Shown here: piece after piece, positions 44,497 to 56,518 of the stretch | How positions within the stretch are numbered: the first letter of the stretch is position 1 | Layout of the letters: each line of letters starts with the position of its first letter | Origin: Scleromitrula shiraiana | Lineage: Eukaryota; Ascomycota; Leotiomycetes; Helotiales; Sclerotiniaceae | Assembly (NCBI GenBank): GCA_028455995.1 | Contig: JABELC010000003.1 | Coordinates: forward strand, 1,426,001-1,490,000 | Length of the DNA stretch: 64,000 bases | Direction: 5' to 3' | Made by a program: the position numbers and the translations under genes | Notes under the pieces: model-generated | What the model saw: only the letters and a program-made list of their open reading frames with translations | Database searches by the model: none | Told to the model about the DNA's origin: nothing

Positions 44497-46847
44497 CTTA
44501 TAAACCGTACACGCATAGCCATAGTATGTTGATGGGTGATTGGTGATATATGATGAGATTTATAGCGGTAGTTGGGATAGTTGGGTGGTTGATAATTGAA
44601 ATAACATTATTGATATGCTGGGCTGGATGGATCACGACGTGCATGGACCATTTCTGTATAGTACAGCGACAGTATTTTTGAGATTCGATTTTGAGGAATA
44701 TTTCCTAGATGCCTTGGTCTTGGTATATGACAATTGGTCAATTGAAATGCGTGCAATCGAATCATTCGGCTTTTATCCACTCCCCCCTAGTGTTTCCTCT
44801 CATTGGCCCCAATTGAATGTCATAGTTTCCAAATCTCTTCGGACTAATTCTTTGTGTTGTTATTTTCAGAGTGGACGCTTCATGAGACCATTGATAATGG
44901 TAAGATAGACTCATCTATTAGCTAGAGAGCTAAACACCAGGCTACCAGGGTGAAATAAATGATGAAAAAGACGACTTCGCCCATATTCCATTCAGTGAAT
45001 GGGATTAAGCTCCTAGTTTCTGATGGTGAAGAGTTTGCTAAACTCAAATTGAATGAGTTTCCGCTACATAGTTAGATCTTGCCAAATATTCGCAATATTC
45101 GAGTAACATACTCGCCAAGGAATTTTCTAGGCCATGTTGTAGTCAAATCGCAAGTTTCGTGCTGAAAGAACGATCCAGTCGACAGGGAAATTGGGTATGA
45201 TCTCTATCAAGCCAATTTTTTGCTTTCCATTCGCTTCCCCTTTGCTTCGGAATCATTTCTCAGATTGTCCCCGAATCGTATAAACCCGGAAATATCGCTG
45301 CGCATGTCACAGTCATAAAAGGAAATGTGATCAAATAACTTCTAGACTGCGTCAATGTATGAACTTATTTGGTGCTTAAAAACGAAAACAAGAATTTTCA
45401 ATGTAGCTATGCGCAGTTCAATAACATCTTTAATGCTAAAAACCAGCAATAGCCATCAAGAACATTACATCTAATGCAGTTAATCTTCTACCTAACAAGG
45501 CAGATTTGCTGGCATTCTTCGTTCTTAAGTCCGGTTGTGATAAATGATTTAAGTTTATGTCGAATATTGACTGGAGAAATTTGAAGGTATTGTGGTATGC
45601 AATTTTTGATAGGTTCGTCGTTATAAATGCGCAAACACCAACAATTCTGATAGGGCTACAATAGAATCATGGATCCCTCTAAATTGGTGCCTGGTATTCC
45701 TGGTCGGGGAAGGTAAATCACTAACACCCGCTAAAAGCCATTTCTAATTTAGAACTCGAGCTACCTTACAGGGCTGGCTTTGAATTTGACATCACCACAA
45801 CATTCAATTGCAACAATTTCGACGATGTATCACTCACATCCGTAGATCCGCCCAGGCTGGGGTTGTAAAGATGGATAGTAATGGAATAATCTGGCCAGCT
45901 TGTGATCGGCAGCTACTTTTGACAAGGCGAACAAAATCGCTATCATTTCCACCATGAGCCCTTTTCATAAACAGAAAAGGATTCTCATCGACATCACTCT
46001 CGTATGATTAGGTATACGTTCTAGACCCTGAACACTGAGAGATTAATAATATCTCTTCCAGCATTTGTGCTGCCTGCGAAATTTGCACAAATACCTCATA
46101 TTAGACGATTACCTAGTGACTAGGTCACACTGTCAGCAATCAATCCCGCGGGTGATCTACACCAGGAATTGCTTAGTTAGGCCAGATTCCATCAATCAGA
46201 AAGCTCAAAAAGTATCCTAAATTACCTCAGCCATCATTACATCTCGAGTACTCGCAATATTTGCGAATCGGATCTCAAACGCGTAAGAACCTAACTCTAC
46301 ACCGAGCCAAACTCAGAAAGACCAAGTCCAAATTACGAGAATTTTTCGCTCCATGGAATCCTTTTATTGACGCCCCGATAATGTACTATTATTATGTTAT
46401 TGGCCCAGATGTTGTTAAAACATATAATCACTCGGATTGGGGCAATGTCAACCCGACCGAGTCCACATCAAGTATGGACGCTTGAGACAACCGCGGGAGA
46501 GGAAGGACCCGCGACCCCAAAACACCAATGACGGGTACGAGAACCCGTTCAATCAGTGTTGAATTGGCCAAGTGAAGAATAAGGATTATATTCAAGTGAA
46601 CCAAGTCATCTCCTCTTCGACATGAATATATTTATATAACCTTTCACATTCCCACCTTCTCTTAGCAAAAATGCATCACATTGTGTTGACCAGCAAGATA
46701 TTTGTACCTACAGTTCCAATAGCATTGACTCTCATCAACTGCTGCCAAATTAGGCATTTTATTTCTAGTGTCCGTCACGGCTCACACATCGTCCAGTAAT
46801 CATCGCGCCTTTCAGCCTTACAATACCAAGTACAATCATATGCGGCC
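44497..46847. other. 2.35-kb spacer, probably decayed sequence
   Basis: No confident gene. A weak candidate is a two-exon frame, 45669-45712 plus 45772-45868 (46 residues, start MDPSKLVPGIPGRG), with a TTATAAAT box about 50 bp upstream and a GTAAAT donor plus CACTAAC branch; it may be a truncated remnant. Other frames (44615-44908, 46261-46485) look random. Confidence 0.35.
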
Positions 46848-47188
46848 ATGCCTCAATCCATGTCATCCTCCCTCCAAGGCTGGGATGGATCTGAAAGGTA
46901 CTATTCCTGCAATTCAAAGTCACGATACATTCATAAACTATATATAATCGGCCGATCATTTGATTGCTTATCAACTCTGACATCTTTTACAGGATCTCTC
47001 AAGCTAACAAGCCACAGTTGGCTTCTACAACCCAAGTTCCATATTCTCCGTTATTCGCCCTGGCCAATTTTTCCTGCGATAATGCGCGGCCTCCCTTAGT
47101 GTTTCGGGATCCAATCTCAGTTACTAAAAGCATCAATGATGCAAAGAAGATCATTGGAAACTTTGATGTGAAGATCAATAAAGGTTAA
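46848..47188 (+). CDS. Small hypothetical protein, two exons, 81 aa
   Basis: Exon 1 is 46848-46897 (MPQSMSSSLQGWDGSE) and exon 2 is 46993-47188, joined by a 95-nt intron with donor GTACTA and acceptor TTTTACAG; the frame is kept. The second exon continues RISQANKPQLASTTQ, PYSPLFALANFSCD, PPLVFRDPISVTKS and ends KIIGNFDVKINKG. Composition is protein-like and soluble with no signal peptide. I do not recognise a family. It may be a real small gene or a fragment of a larger decayed one, since it lies in a gene-poor stretch beside two pseudogenes. Confidence 0.35.
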
Positions 47189-48159
47189 ACATGGAACTCA
47201 ATACAAGGCTGTAGTACAGTTACCTCGTTGCAAATTGAGGTATGAAATTCTCTATTTAACCTACCTCTGATGATACTAAACCTATTTAGACCGTCTATCT
47301 TGTTGACTGCGGTTGCAATGAGTGTTCTTTTGGAAGATTTCGGTAGTGTCGAAAGAATACTGTGCAGAGATTCCATATCAAACCCCCAAGGTCATAAATA
47401 TCGAGCAAGATCGCTCAGACCTTCGTAGCCCAAAACACCTCTGAGGTTTCTCAATCGGACTTGGATATCTAAACCTGATTACGCCATCTTCCAAATGTGC
47501 ACGCATCTTCATTTGATACCGGAACTATCGCCTCCAGATTAACAACATATAATCTACTTTTTCCGGATTCAACTGCGGGGTATCGACATTTATCCATAAT
47601 ATCTATGTCCTTCTGGATGAAGCGGACCGTTAGGCTAATTGTTATGGCGTAAAGCTTGTTTTGTTTATCATACGTGGGAATTGAATAGGTCTCACCAGGT
47701 GTACCGCCTGGTTAAATATTTCCCCACAATTGTGAGATAGGCGAGATCAACCTTGTCGAGCCTGTCAAGCTGTCAGGGATATTTACCAGATTCAAAACGA
47801 AACACCTTTAATTGTGAATCCCAATTCGGCATTTTCAGTTGCCTTTTCATCTCGGCCTTCTCCACTCTTCAACGCGCTACAAACCCATCGTGGAATAACC
47901 TATAGCTTCGGCGGTTTCTTTCATTTATCCGAAACAGGCAAATTTCGTTTTGGCATAAATCTGATGAACTGATAGATTCTAAAGGGGTCGATCATTAATA
48001 TATCCGCCCAAAAGTTTCATGGCCGGAAAACATATATAACACCGCCAATGGCAATTCACTTCTCCTCTCCTTTCTCTTTTTTCTACTATCATTACCGGGT
48101 CAGGATACTCGCACTTTCATTCCTAGTCATTCTTTTATCAATAACCTTTTCAATTCAAA
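47189..48159 (+). promoter_or_regulatory. Xylanase upstream region
   Basis: This is 970 bp before the GH10 xylanase. A GGCTAA element at about 47634-47639 matches the known XlnR/Xyr1 activator site, and GCGGGG at about 47574 fits the CreA repressor consensus SYGGRG. A TATATAAC box lies near 48032, with GCCAATGG (CCAAT-like) just after it. These are single matches to short motifs and are suggestive only. No gene is seen. Confidence 0.4.
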
Positions 48160-49781
48160 ATGCATATTTCTACCCTTGCTACTCTTGCTGCCTTGCCCAC
48201 AGCTTTTGGGCAGCTCAATGAGCTAGCAAAAGCTGCTGGCCTTAAATATTTCGGATCTGCTACAGACAACAGCGAGTTGACTGATACTACCTACACTGCC
48301 ATACTCTCAAACACAACTCAATTCGGGCAAATCACACCCGGAAACACCCAAAAATGGCAATACACCGAACCAACCCAAAATAAATACAGCTACACCCAAG
48401 GTGACATTGTCACTGCTTTTGCGCAGAAGAACGATCAATTGATTAGATGTCACAACTTGGTTTGGTACTCTCAATTGCCAACATGGGTTACCAGTGGTAC
48501 ATGGACCAATGCCACTTTGATAGCTGCAATGAAGGCACAGTAAGTTCTTCAATTGACAATAAGAAATTTTGAGTTGATAAATCTGACCAAAATCCAGTAT
48601 TCAAAGTGAAGTAACCCACTACAAAGGGCAATGCTATGCATGGGATGTTGTAAACGAGGCTTTCAATGATGATGGTACCTACCGAACGGATGTTGTAAGT
48701 TGTCGCAGTATCTATCTTCTAACTTCAAAAACTAATAACTCCAAAGTTCTACAATACAATTGGACCCGAATATATCCCAATTGCATTTGAGACCGCTGCT
48801 CTCTACGATTCAGATGTCAAGCTCTACTACAATGACTACAACATTGAATACGCAGGTGCCAAGGCTACTGCTGCCATCAACCTAGTTTCATCCCTCAAAG
48901 CCCGTGGCATCCGAATTGACGGTGTCGGACTTCAAGGACATTTCATCGCTGGTTCCACTCCCAGCAAATCCACATTGGTTTCTGCCCTCGAGGCCTTCAC
49001 CGCAGTCGACGTCGAGGTTGCCTATACCGAACTCGATGTTCGTTTTTCAACCCTTCCACCCACCGATGCCGATCTTACCCAACAAGGAGCCGATTACGCC
49101 AATGTTGTTGGTGCCTGTCTTGGTGTAGACAACTGTGTTGGTGTGACCATCTGGGATTTCACTGATGCATACTCCTGGATTCCAAGCACCTTCTCTGGAC
49201 AAGGTGATGCTTGTCTCTGGTACGCAAACTACACTCTTCACCCAGCCTACTACTCTGTCATCGACGCCTTGTCCTCTGCTGCCGCCACCGCCGTTTCTGT
49301 TTCTACTTCTTCCGTCAAAACAGTCGCAATCTCTGTAGCTACAACTGCCGTCTCAACCCCTAGCAGCACTATTATTCCAGTCACTAGTGCGGCTAGCTCT
49401 ACTAAGGTCGTTGTATCTTCAGCTGCCTCTAGCATCCTCACTACCCCAGTTCAAATCGTCTCTACACCTACCAGCGCCGCAGTAAGCAGCGTCGTTAGAA
49501 CCAAGAAACCTTGCTCCAAGGTTTCCACCGCTATCTCCTCAGCCGTTTCTGCACCAGTTGCAAGCAGCACATTGAAGACAAGTGTCATTGTCTCATTCGT
49601 TGCCACTTCCGTTGCCTCTGCTCCTGCTGCTACTTCTTCCGCCGCCAGCTCTACTGGCTCCGGTTCTGTTGCCCTTTATGGACAATGTGGTGGTGCTAAC
49701 TGGACTGGCGCAACTGCCTGTGTCTCTGGCGCTACTTGCAAAGTTCAAAATGACTACTACTCTCAATGTGTGCCTGCTTAG
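48160..49781 (+). CDS. Secreted GH10 endo-1,4-beta-xylanase with C-terminal CBM1
   Basis: This is a plant cell-wall-degrading enzyme that cleaves internal beta-1,4 bonds in xylan outside the cell. Exons are 48160-48539, 48598-48694 and 48747-49781, 503 residues. A signal peptide (MHISTLATLAALPTAFG) covers about residues 1-17. The GH10 barrel follows: YFGSATDNSEL, WQYTEPTQNKYSY, LVWYSQLPTWV, the acid/base Glu in WDVVNEAF, VGLQGHFI, the nucleophile Glu in YTELDVRF, and WDFTDAYSWIP. After about residue 330 comes a 140-residue Ser/Ala/Thr/Val linker, then a cellulose-binding CBM1 (YGQCGGANWTG, with conserved Cys and Tyr). Neighbours are not other wall-degrading genes. The frame is intact and expression is likely controlled by carbon source. 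Confidence 0.96.
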
Positions 49782-50532
49782 GTGGATGAAATGAATTAGC
49801 AGGGCTATTTATGGAGTATTGGCGAAGATCATTAGCTTGGGAGTTGCCCCTTTTTTGTATATACAGTAGTTAGTATGTTCTTTGTAAATAGTATATCAGT
49901 TCAGATCACATTTAAATTGTTTCCAAAGTGCCATTGAAGAACTTTTCTTAAATCTATGTCTGCTTGCAATACATTCGTTCATCTGTTTATACCCTTGCGC
50001 CTGAGTACGAATGTTCTTTTTTTGTCGCGGGCGCTTGTTTCCATACGACGATTTGGAAACATAATCAAAAATTGTTAATCAGAATTAAAGATTCAAAATT
50101 AGTTTCAATCGATACATTGGACGAGTTCATTGAAGATTAGACGGTTTTGTCCATCTTCACGCTTCAAGGTTAATTCTGTTTGATGTTTCATATAAAGTTA
50201 GAGTTTATTTGTATATAAATGAAAGTTTTCTTAGCTGTTTAGATTTTGAATGTCTATTTACTAAATATATAATCATATATAATCATATATAAACTTTGAA
50301 ATATCTTAATTTTGAATATTTATAGTTAACACAAACAATGAAAATGAATTAGGAAGAAAAACATTGAAATGTTTGAAATTTATATAGACATTCGAACATA
50401 TATTACTCAAAAGATATTTGAATATGCATATTTCAAATAGACATTCAGAAATATATTAGCTCGTCCTTGGATTTACATGAGATCGAGTGACCACACTGTT
50501 GTGAATCCATGCACTATTCAGAATGTTGTATT
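49782..50532. other. Tail-to-tail spacer after the xylanase
   Basis: A 750-bp AT-rich spacer with the xylanase 3' UTR on the left and a dyad-repeat cluster on the right (separate entry). No gene is seen. Confidence 0.4.
50245..50450. repeat. Second cluster of the AATGTCT...AGACATT dyad repeat
   Basis: About four degenerate units begin near 50245, 50311, 50361 and 50417, spaced 50-66 bp. They show the same half-sites as the 30.1-30.7 kb array: TGAATGTCTATTTA, and TATAGACATTCGAA / AATAGACATTCAGA. Divergence is high, so copy boundaries are approximate. Confidence 0.55.
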
Positions 50533-51977
50533 TCACGCCAATGCCTCTTCATCTCTTACTCGATGTTTACGAAATCTAGAGATCAGTCTGGATCTCAGAG
50601 CTGTTGGTAGTCGAGACGCTTCCGGAAAAGCTATCCCTTCTCTAGTTTGCTCTGCATTCCTGGTGTTTGTCGTCTCTGTTTTCCTGACGAATATCACTCG
50701 AAGGTAAAGAGAGCGAACCCAGTAAATTGAAATCCACCACTCGTTCGGAATTCTGCGTTTGCTTGTGGGTTTAAATTCCTCAAACCTTCGTCCTGTTTCT
50801 TTCCATGACCCAACCTCACCTTGCATCTGATCGATCAAGAGCTGCCTTCTTAGATGATAATAGGTCTTTAGCTTGTCGCTCATGGTATCCATGTTGAACA
50901 CGATAGTGTCTGTTACCGCCCCAACAATCACGGCAGTGACCACAAAAGGAATTTTCGTGGAAGTATCTTCGATGTTTGAAACAGCCCAAAGAGCCTGTCA
51001 CTGAAATTAGCCTGTGTAATTGGAACCTGATTGAATGGCCAAAAAAGTTCAAGAGACTCGTACAGCGCAGAATGCGAGAGGCAAATAAAAGATGCTGACG
51101 TATGTCAACAATTTTACATTCTCTCCTAGTCTTGTTGAAGCTCTACTCTCAACCAATGCACTAGCAGTAAACAACTAGACTCACTTATCAGCAACTTCAT
51201 AGTGTATTTGATGACACTATTTCAGAAATAAAATGAGCTGACATACTCCATCTTTTGAAGATCTCACACTTTCTAACTGTCGTCTAAATTCGCTGCGTAA
51301 TTCAATCAGACTTTTGCAGCAGTTTTGTCCCGCTTGAATTGACTCCTTAAATCTACGCAGCTCATCTTCCTTGGATCTGAATATGTAATTTGCGACCCTA
51401 ATCCTAGTCCCGGGAAAATGAAGACTCGCGTCATATAATCGATCTTCTAGGTCTTCTAAATCTAGTAGAGATGCTCCAAGAGCTCTTCGTAGATCGTCAT
51501 CCACAGAGACTTTCAAATTTCGGTCTCTGTTTGAAGAGATAGTGTTTGAGTATGACCTGCGCCAGATTGAATTATTTGGGTAATATTTCTCCAAATTCTT
51601 ACACGAATCACGATCATTTTTTAACAAGTCTTGATCTGATAGCCTTTGATCTTCCGGTGACCCAGGGCGCGATTATGGTAATGCAACCTTGACAATTGTT
51701 ACTATGCAGAGATTTGAACAACGATAGATTAACATAGAGTTACCATGTAAGGATAAATGGAAAATTCCCCAGAAATCTCGATCTCGGCATATTCACCAGA
51801 AACTATATTATCATACCATCTCCATCGCTGGTATTTGTCATGTTGCTGCTTTTCTGTCGAGTTATGCTTGCTCTCTTGCTCAAGTTTAGCGTCTATCCCA
51901 CGAAGAAGTCTCAGAAGTTCATCATGATTTTCCGAAGACGACCCAAAAATTCCACCGGAGTGAGTTGTCGTGGCCAT
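50533..51977 (-). CDS. Uncharacterised multi-exon gene
   Basis: Three coding blocks on the minus strand look like one gene. Block 1 starts MATTTHSGGIFGSSS (51977 to about 51749, charged helix DELLRLLRGIDAKLEQ). Block 2 (about 51630-51247) holds LEKYYPNNSIWRRSY and charged helices. Block 3 is 50994-50533, with a hydrophobic helix IPFVVTAVIVGAVTDTIVF and a second one, ISIYWVRSLYLRVIFV. Blocks 2 and 3 join cleanly in phase (donor GTATGT at 51246, acceptor TGACAG, 252-nt intron). For blocks 1 and 2 I found no canonical junction that keeps frame, so there is either an extra exon, a non-obvious splice, or decay. The product would be a coiled-coil protein with one or two membrane helices. I do not recognise the family. 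Confidence 0.45.
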
Positions 51978-54799
51978 TGGAATTTTGAAATTTCAAATTT
52001 TAAACCATGTGCAATATGGTCAAATACAATTTATTCGTGACACACATCGATGTGCATTCAACTTTCGTAGCTGAGGTACATTGTTACTCCGAATGCCGAA
52101 ACTGCATGATAACCTCGAACATGTATCATCGGCCTGAATTCAACCAATACTGCAATAAACTGCAAAATTTCTTGCTCGGTTACATGACATGGGTTTTCGC
52201 CAACCTTACAGCTCTGCAAGTACAATACGTTGAAATACAAGCCACTGTGTAATTCGAGTTGCTAGTTGAGCTAGTACTCAAAAGAAATCCCACTTGATGC
52301 ACTCAGGCAAATCTTTTGTTAACGGTTTACTGACCATCCGCCTTCTTTCAATACGGCTGTTACTGATGCATGTCGACTTCCATGATCTAATCTGCCGATT
52401 CAAATATTTCAAAGAATCCGTCTTATTATTCTATGAGGAATCATAACGAGGAGACATACTGATTATGGGATCTGCTAATCCTGGGATAAAATTGTTTTGT
52501 GTACGACATTAAATTTCAGAGTAACAGCAATATGGGATCATTCTCAAGACTGAAACGATGCGACTGCTATTGTCCAATTATGCCGATCCGACATTGTTTA
52601 TGCATCAACATTCTGACAAAGTATTGACATGGAACTAATTCAAATTGACCAAATCAACCTTGGATTCAACGTTTACTCAGATTGATATATTGGAAATCTG
52701 GAGCAGGCTAGCAGCTGACTTCTTGGGAAATATAATACCCTAATCAAGGTTCATGATCCCCTTCGTCGTAAATGCAGCAGTATGGCAAAGACACATAAGT
52801 TTTTTGTGATTGTGTATCCCTAAAGATATGCTATTTTTGGAGGAATGATTCCAGTAACCGAATTTATCGTGCGATATGCTATATTTGGATGAACCTGCAA
52901 GAAAGATCTCGGGATTAGATATCATGAATTTTTGCCGAAGTAAAAGAATGGATTTAATGTCCAAATCACAACAATTGAATTAAGAACCGCGCAATTGTGA
53001 AATTTATGCATGGCGAAAACGCTCGCATTTTATATTTGTAATCGAGGCAGGAATCTGCATAAGGCTGAGTACTGGGTATACCGGTAACACAAAAAGCCGG
53101 CATACTTGTACTAACTCAAATTCAGTTTCTTGCTTCTTAGGTAGAGATGCAGATGATTCAATAAATTATCTTTGGTGGCTTGAGAACATGGATGCCACGT
53201 TTATGGAAAATGGTGTTTCGAATAGGGGCATTTTGTAACGAAGAAAAGATTCTGTATCGGTATGACTACATTATTTTTGAGATGCAGATCAAATAATGAG
53301 GGCTGCGAGTATGTGACCTTGTCAACGCTGTCATCTGTGGGGTTTGCTTCCAAGCCGATACATCTATGTGCTTGCTGATGGCACTCAAATTAAATTAAGC
53401 TGATGTCTTCTAGAAATATCGCACGTGTAAATTATCATATTATGCATCTAGGTATTGTGGTGGTCGTACAATGCTAGGATATTAATCAGGAATGTGCTTA
53501 GTTGAGCTGATCAGGGTTTGATCAGGATTTGGTCATTCTGCGGCTCCAAACGTGCATTTGTGGAACTTTTCTTGATTTATAGGTATCTTCAGAAAAACGA
53601 AAGGCTCGCAGCAGCTAGATTTTAAGGAAAATACGAAAGTAATCAATTATAAAAGTGGATATGTTTATATAAAAATTTGAGGGATAAGCCTCGCCTAGCA
53701 TATGCCTATACATGTAGGGAAAGAAGAAAGAAAGAAAAAAGAAAATCGAATATCAAGATACCGCAACGTAAAAGTGATCTCAAAATAATACCTCTGAGCT
53801 CTAGTGCCTAGACATCTCCTACAGGAAGTAGCAATGGGAGATATGAGTTCTGTGGTATCCATACTTTCTTACAGCGTATGTTTATGATTGAAACAATAGA
53901 TCAACGCAGACATGGATAAACAAGATGATGTATGCCACAACTTCTCGAAGAACGGCTACCATTCGTCACCTCGGAGGTTTTCGTAAAGCAGATATTCATA
54001 TGTAGGCGTATACAGGCATGTTAAGATTGTGCGGTGTACCTAATCGAAACAATAATGCTTTTTAAGGGGGGGGGGGGGGGTGCCAAAAGAATTGTTTAAG
54101 AAAAAAATAACGATCTATAGACAATACACAAGACATGGTATACCGAAGCCTCGAGTGCCATGAAGCCGCCAATGTTTCTAGAATATTACTCTGTACGTCG
54201 TAATGTCCGGCGTCCGTGTAGCCGCCGATGAGCTTGCCATATGATTGGTGATTGGTGTGACGTGTAAGCATTTTGTCCAATGGTCTCTTTCCATTAGGAC
54301 TTAAACTTGAATAGGAAGTTCTGTCCGTAATTTGTACAGCGCTTGAAGTGTCCATGTCTTGTACACTAATGCAAGAAATAAAGGAAAGCAAGGGCATTAG
54401 ATACCCAAGATTGACTGACGATTTGGTCTAGTTAACCGTTTTGAGCGATCGCTAAACCTTGACATTCGATCGACTACTACATATATGGGTAGAATCGTAA
54501 TTTTGTCCCCCAGAATATCTCACTACATGGTCCCCGAGAAATACCTTATAGTTCAAAACCACTTGCATATGGTTTGCCCATCAAGTTGCCTTGCTCTTGC
54601 TTACAAAACTGTAGACTCGAATGAATAGAAAGTAGTGAGGGATATGTGACATGGTCTCAAGATCCCATAAATTCGGGGATCTCCCACGCGTTCAACATGA
54701 GTTAATTACTCAATTTCCATCCTCAAAGATTACCTGCGCACTTGAGTGTCTTCTCATCACGTATTGAAATAGTATTCACTCGCAACAGCTCTCAACAAC
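51978..54799. other. 2.8-kb spacer without a supported gene
   Basis: AT-rich throughout, no frame above 111 codons, no family motif. It contains an uninterrupted G14 tract at 54066-54079. It could be decayed sequence from former genes, but nothing is recognisable by eye. Confidence 0.35.
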
Positions 54800-55220
54800 A
54801 TGGACGCTTTTGATGCATGGTCAACGTTGACAACCAGGGGTTCTGTTGAGAGGTAAGTTCTCCTACACTTTGGGGCCTACCAATTGCTATGAGTCACATT
54901 AAACATCCACTAATGGAAGGTTTCGTCTTAGTGATACACAAGCCCAATCTACCAAAACCAAAACTAAGAGCAAATCGAAATCGAAATCAAAATCCAAGTC
55001 GAAGTCTAGCTCACCCGAACTTCCAACCGAGCAAGATCTGAAATCCACTGATGGACAAGACTATGCATCTCAACGAACCTCTGAATACGTCAGAGATCCC
55101 ACAAATGCCAATCCTGAATATCGTCATTGGACCGAGGAGACAAGCAAAGAAGCCCACGTAATCGAGATGAAGTCGTACATTGAAAACTACGACGCCATTT
55201 GGACATATGCTTCGCAATAA
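54800..55220 (+). CDS. Small hydrophilic Lys/Ser-repeat protein, 113 aa
   Basis: Exon 1 is 54800-54852 (MDAFDAWSTLTTRGSVE) and exon 2 is 54932-55220, joined by a 79-nt intron (donor GTAAGT, acceptor CGTCTTAG) with frame kept. After the junction a run of about eight Lys-Ser dipeptides encoded by AAATCG-like codons follows. Then comes a charged region, ending HWTEETSKEAHVIEMKSYI and ENYDAIWTYASQ. Good start context (CAACAACATGG) and splice signals support a real gene. No family is recognised. The Lys/Ser tract could act in nucleic-acid binding or nuclear targeting; that is inference only. Confidence 0.6.
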
Positions 55221-56518
55221 ACTCTGGCACACCACCAATTACGGACGCTAGGGACGAGGCGCAACGGCGCAAGGAGTATGCAAACCCCAGAATTGTTCAA
55301 AGTATAAATAAACGTAGCTGACAGAAGAAGTAGGTCCGAATAGTCAGCCCATTATCGGTAGACTATCCGTTTTCTTATAGCACACAAAACAATAAACCCT
55401 GCTCTCCACATGGCCACCTCAATAAGGCCCCATCCGTCGTATAAATTGGCAGCGATCAATATTATCTTTGGGCATGGTTGCAGAGCAGTGTATATGCATG
55501 GCATTTTCATGAAACCTCGGCTCAATATAATCCACGAATCAACGACAGATAAACCGTTTTATCAACGCCATGTTCATGCGATCTCGTGGCTTACCTTGTT
55601 GATAAATTTCCACGTTTTTCGTCTCCATTATTCTGGGACAGCGGTATCTCAGCTGATACAATAGCTGCCGCCCTAGTAAAAGCATAATTAACCCCGCATG
55701 TTCATTGGGCTCTGCTCTTAGGGCGCAGAAATTCTACAAACGAATCATTGAGCGATCTCAATTTATTCCAAAACTTAATCCTGTATTGACCCCTTATGCA
55801 TACGCATGCGCATGTGTACATCCGACTCCACCCAAACAACTTTGAAGACTGTCATCATGCCGGTGCCTGTCATATGCAAAGTCAAATATAAGCATACTAG
55901 GAATCCACAATTATCCCCGAGAATCTATCGATTGGACTTGCTGGGATGAAATACGAGACTCCCTTTCCTTGCTTCCTCCACGTGGCATCGTGATGCGGGA
56001 ATTCTCCAAACAAACCGGGGATTCGGATCCTCTACAAAGTGGCTTTGTATCCCCACAGCCTGGGAATGATCCGGAAAAAATGCCGGTTGATTATACTCGG
56101 TAGCTCAGCTGGCCGAGAAACTAGTTGCTTGGAGTACCATTCTGACAATAGTAGGGAATTAGAAACTCCATACTAAATAAGAACATACCCTTATCAGGAT
56201 ATTGCTCCATGGTTAGTGTCGCCGAGTTGAGTACAAGGCTCTGATTTTCGTTGATAGAAAGTTTATGTTGAAAACAATGTCAAAAGCAACGTCCATTTTA
56301 GAATAGTCCTGTGCATAACAAGCTCAAACAAACCATGAGATAGATAGGTCGGGATCTTGTATGAAACAAGTAATAAGGGAATAGAAAGTTATTGAGCATT
56401 ATCATTAAAAGATTATTAACATATATTTAAACGTTTGCCAACGTCTACTGTCCCAACCCAAACTCCGACGCTATTCTTAATTCCAAACAAAAAGTGATGT
56501 AGGTAATGATGGACCTAG
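55221..56518. other. 1.3-kb spacer without a supported gene
   Basis: This tail-to-tail spacer precedes the DLT1-type gene. The frame 55410-55664 has no motif. A tRNA-like D-arm near 56098 was examined and rejected. Confidence 0.35.

Noticed and set aside
45669..45868. Two-exon 46-residue candidate starting MDPSKLVPG
   Set aside because: Splice and TATA-like signals are present, but the product is tiny and unrecognised in a decayed region, so it is mentioned only within the spacer entry.
54062..54397. 111-codon minus-strand frame
   Set aside because: It ends inside the G14 tract, has no motif and lies in AT-rich spacer.
56095..56160. tRNA-like segment with CGGTAGCTCAGCTGGCCGAG
   Set aside because: The D-arm resembles a tRNA, but no anticodon arm, T-arm (GGTTCGA) or pairing acceptor stem follows.
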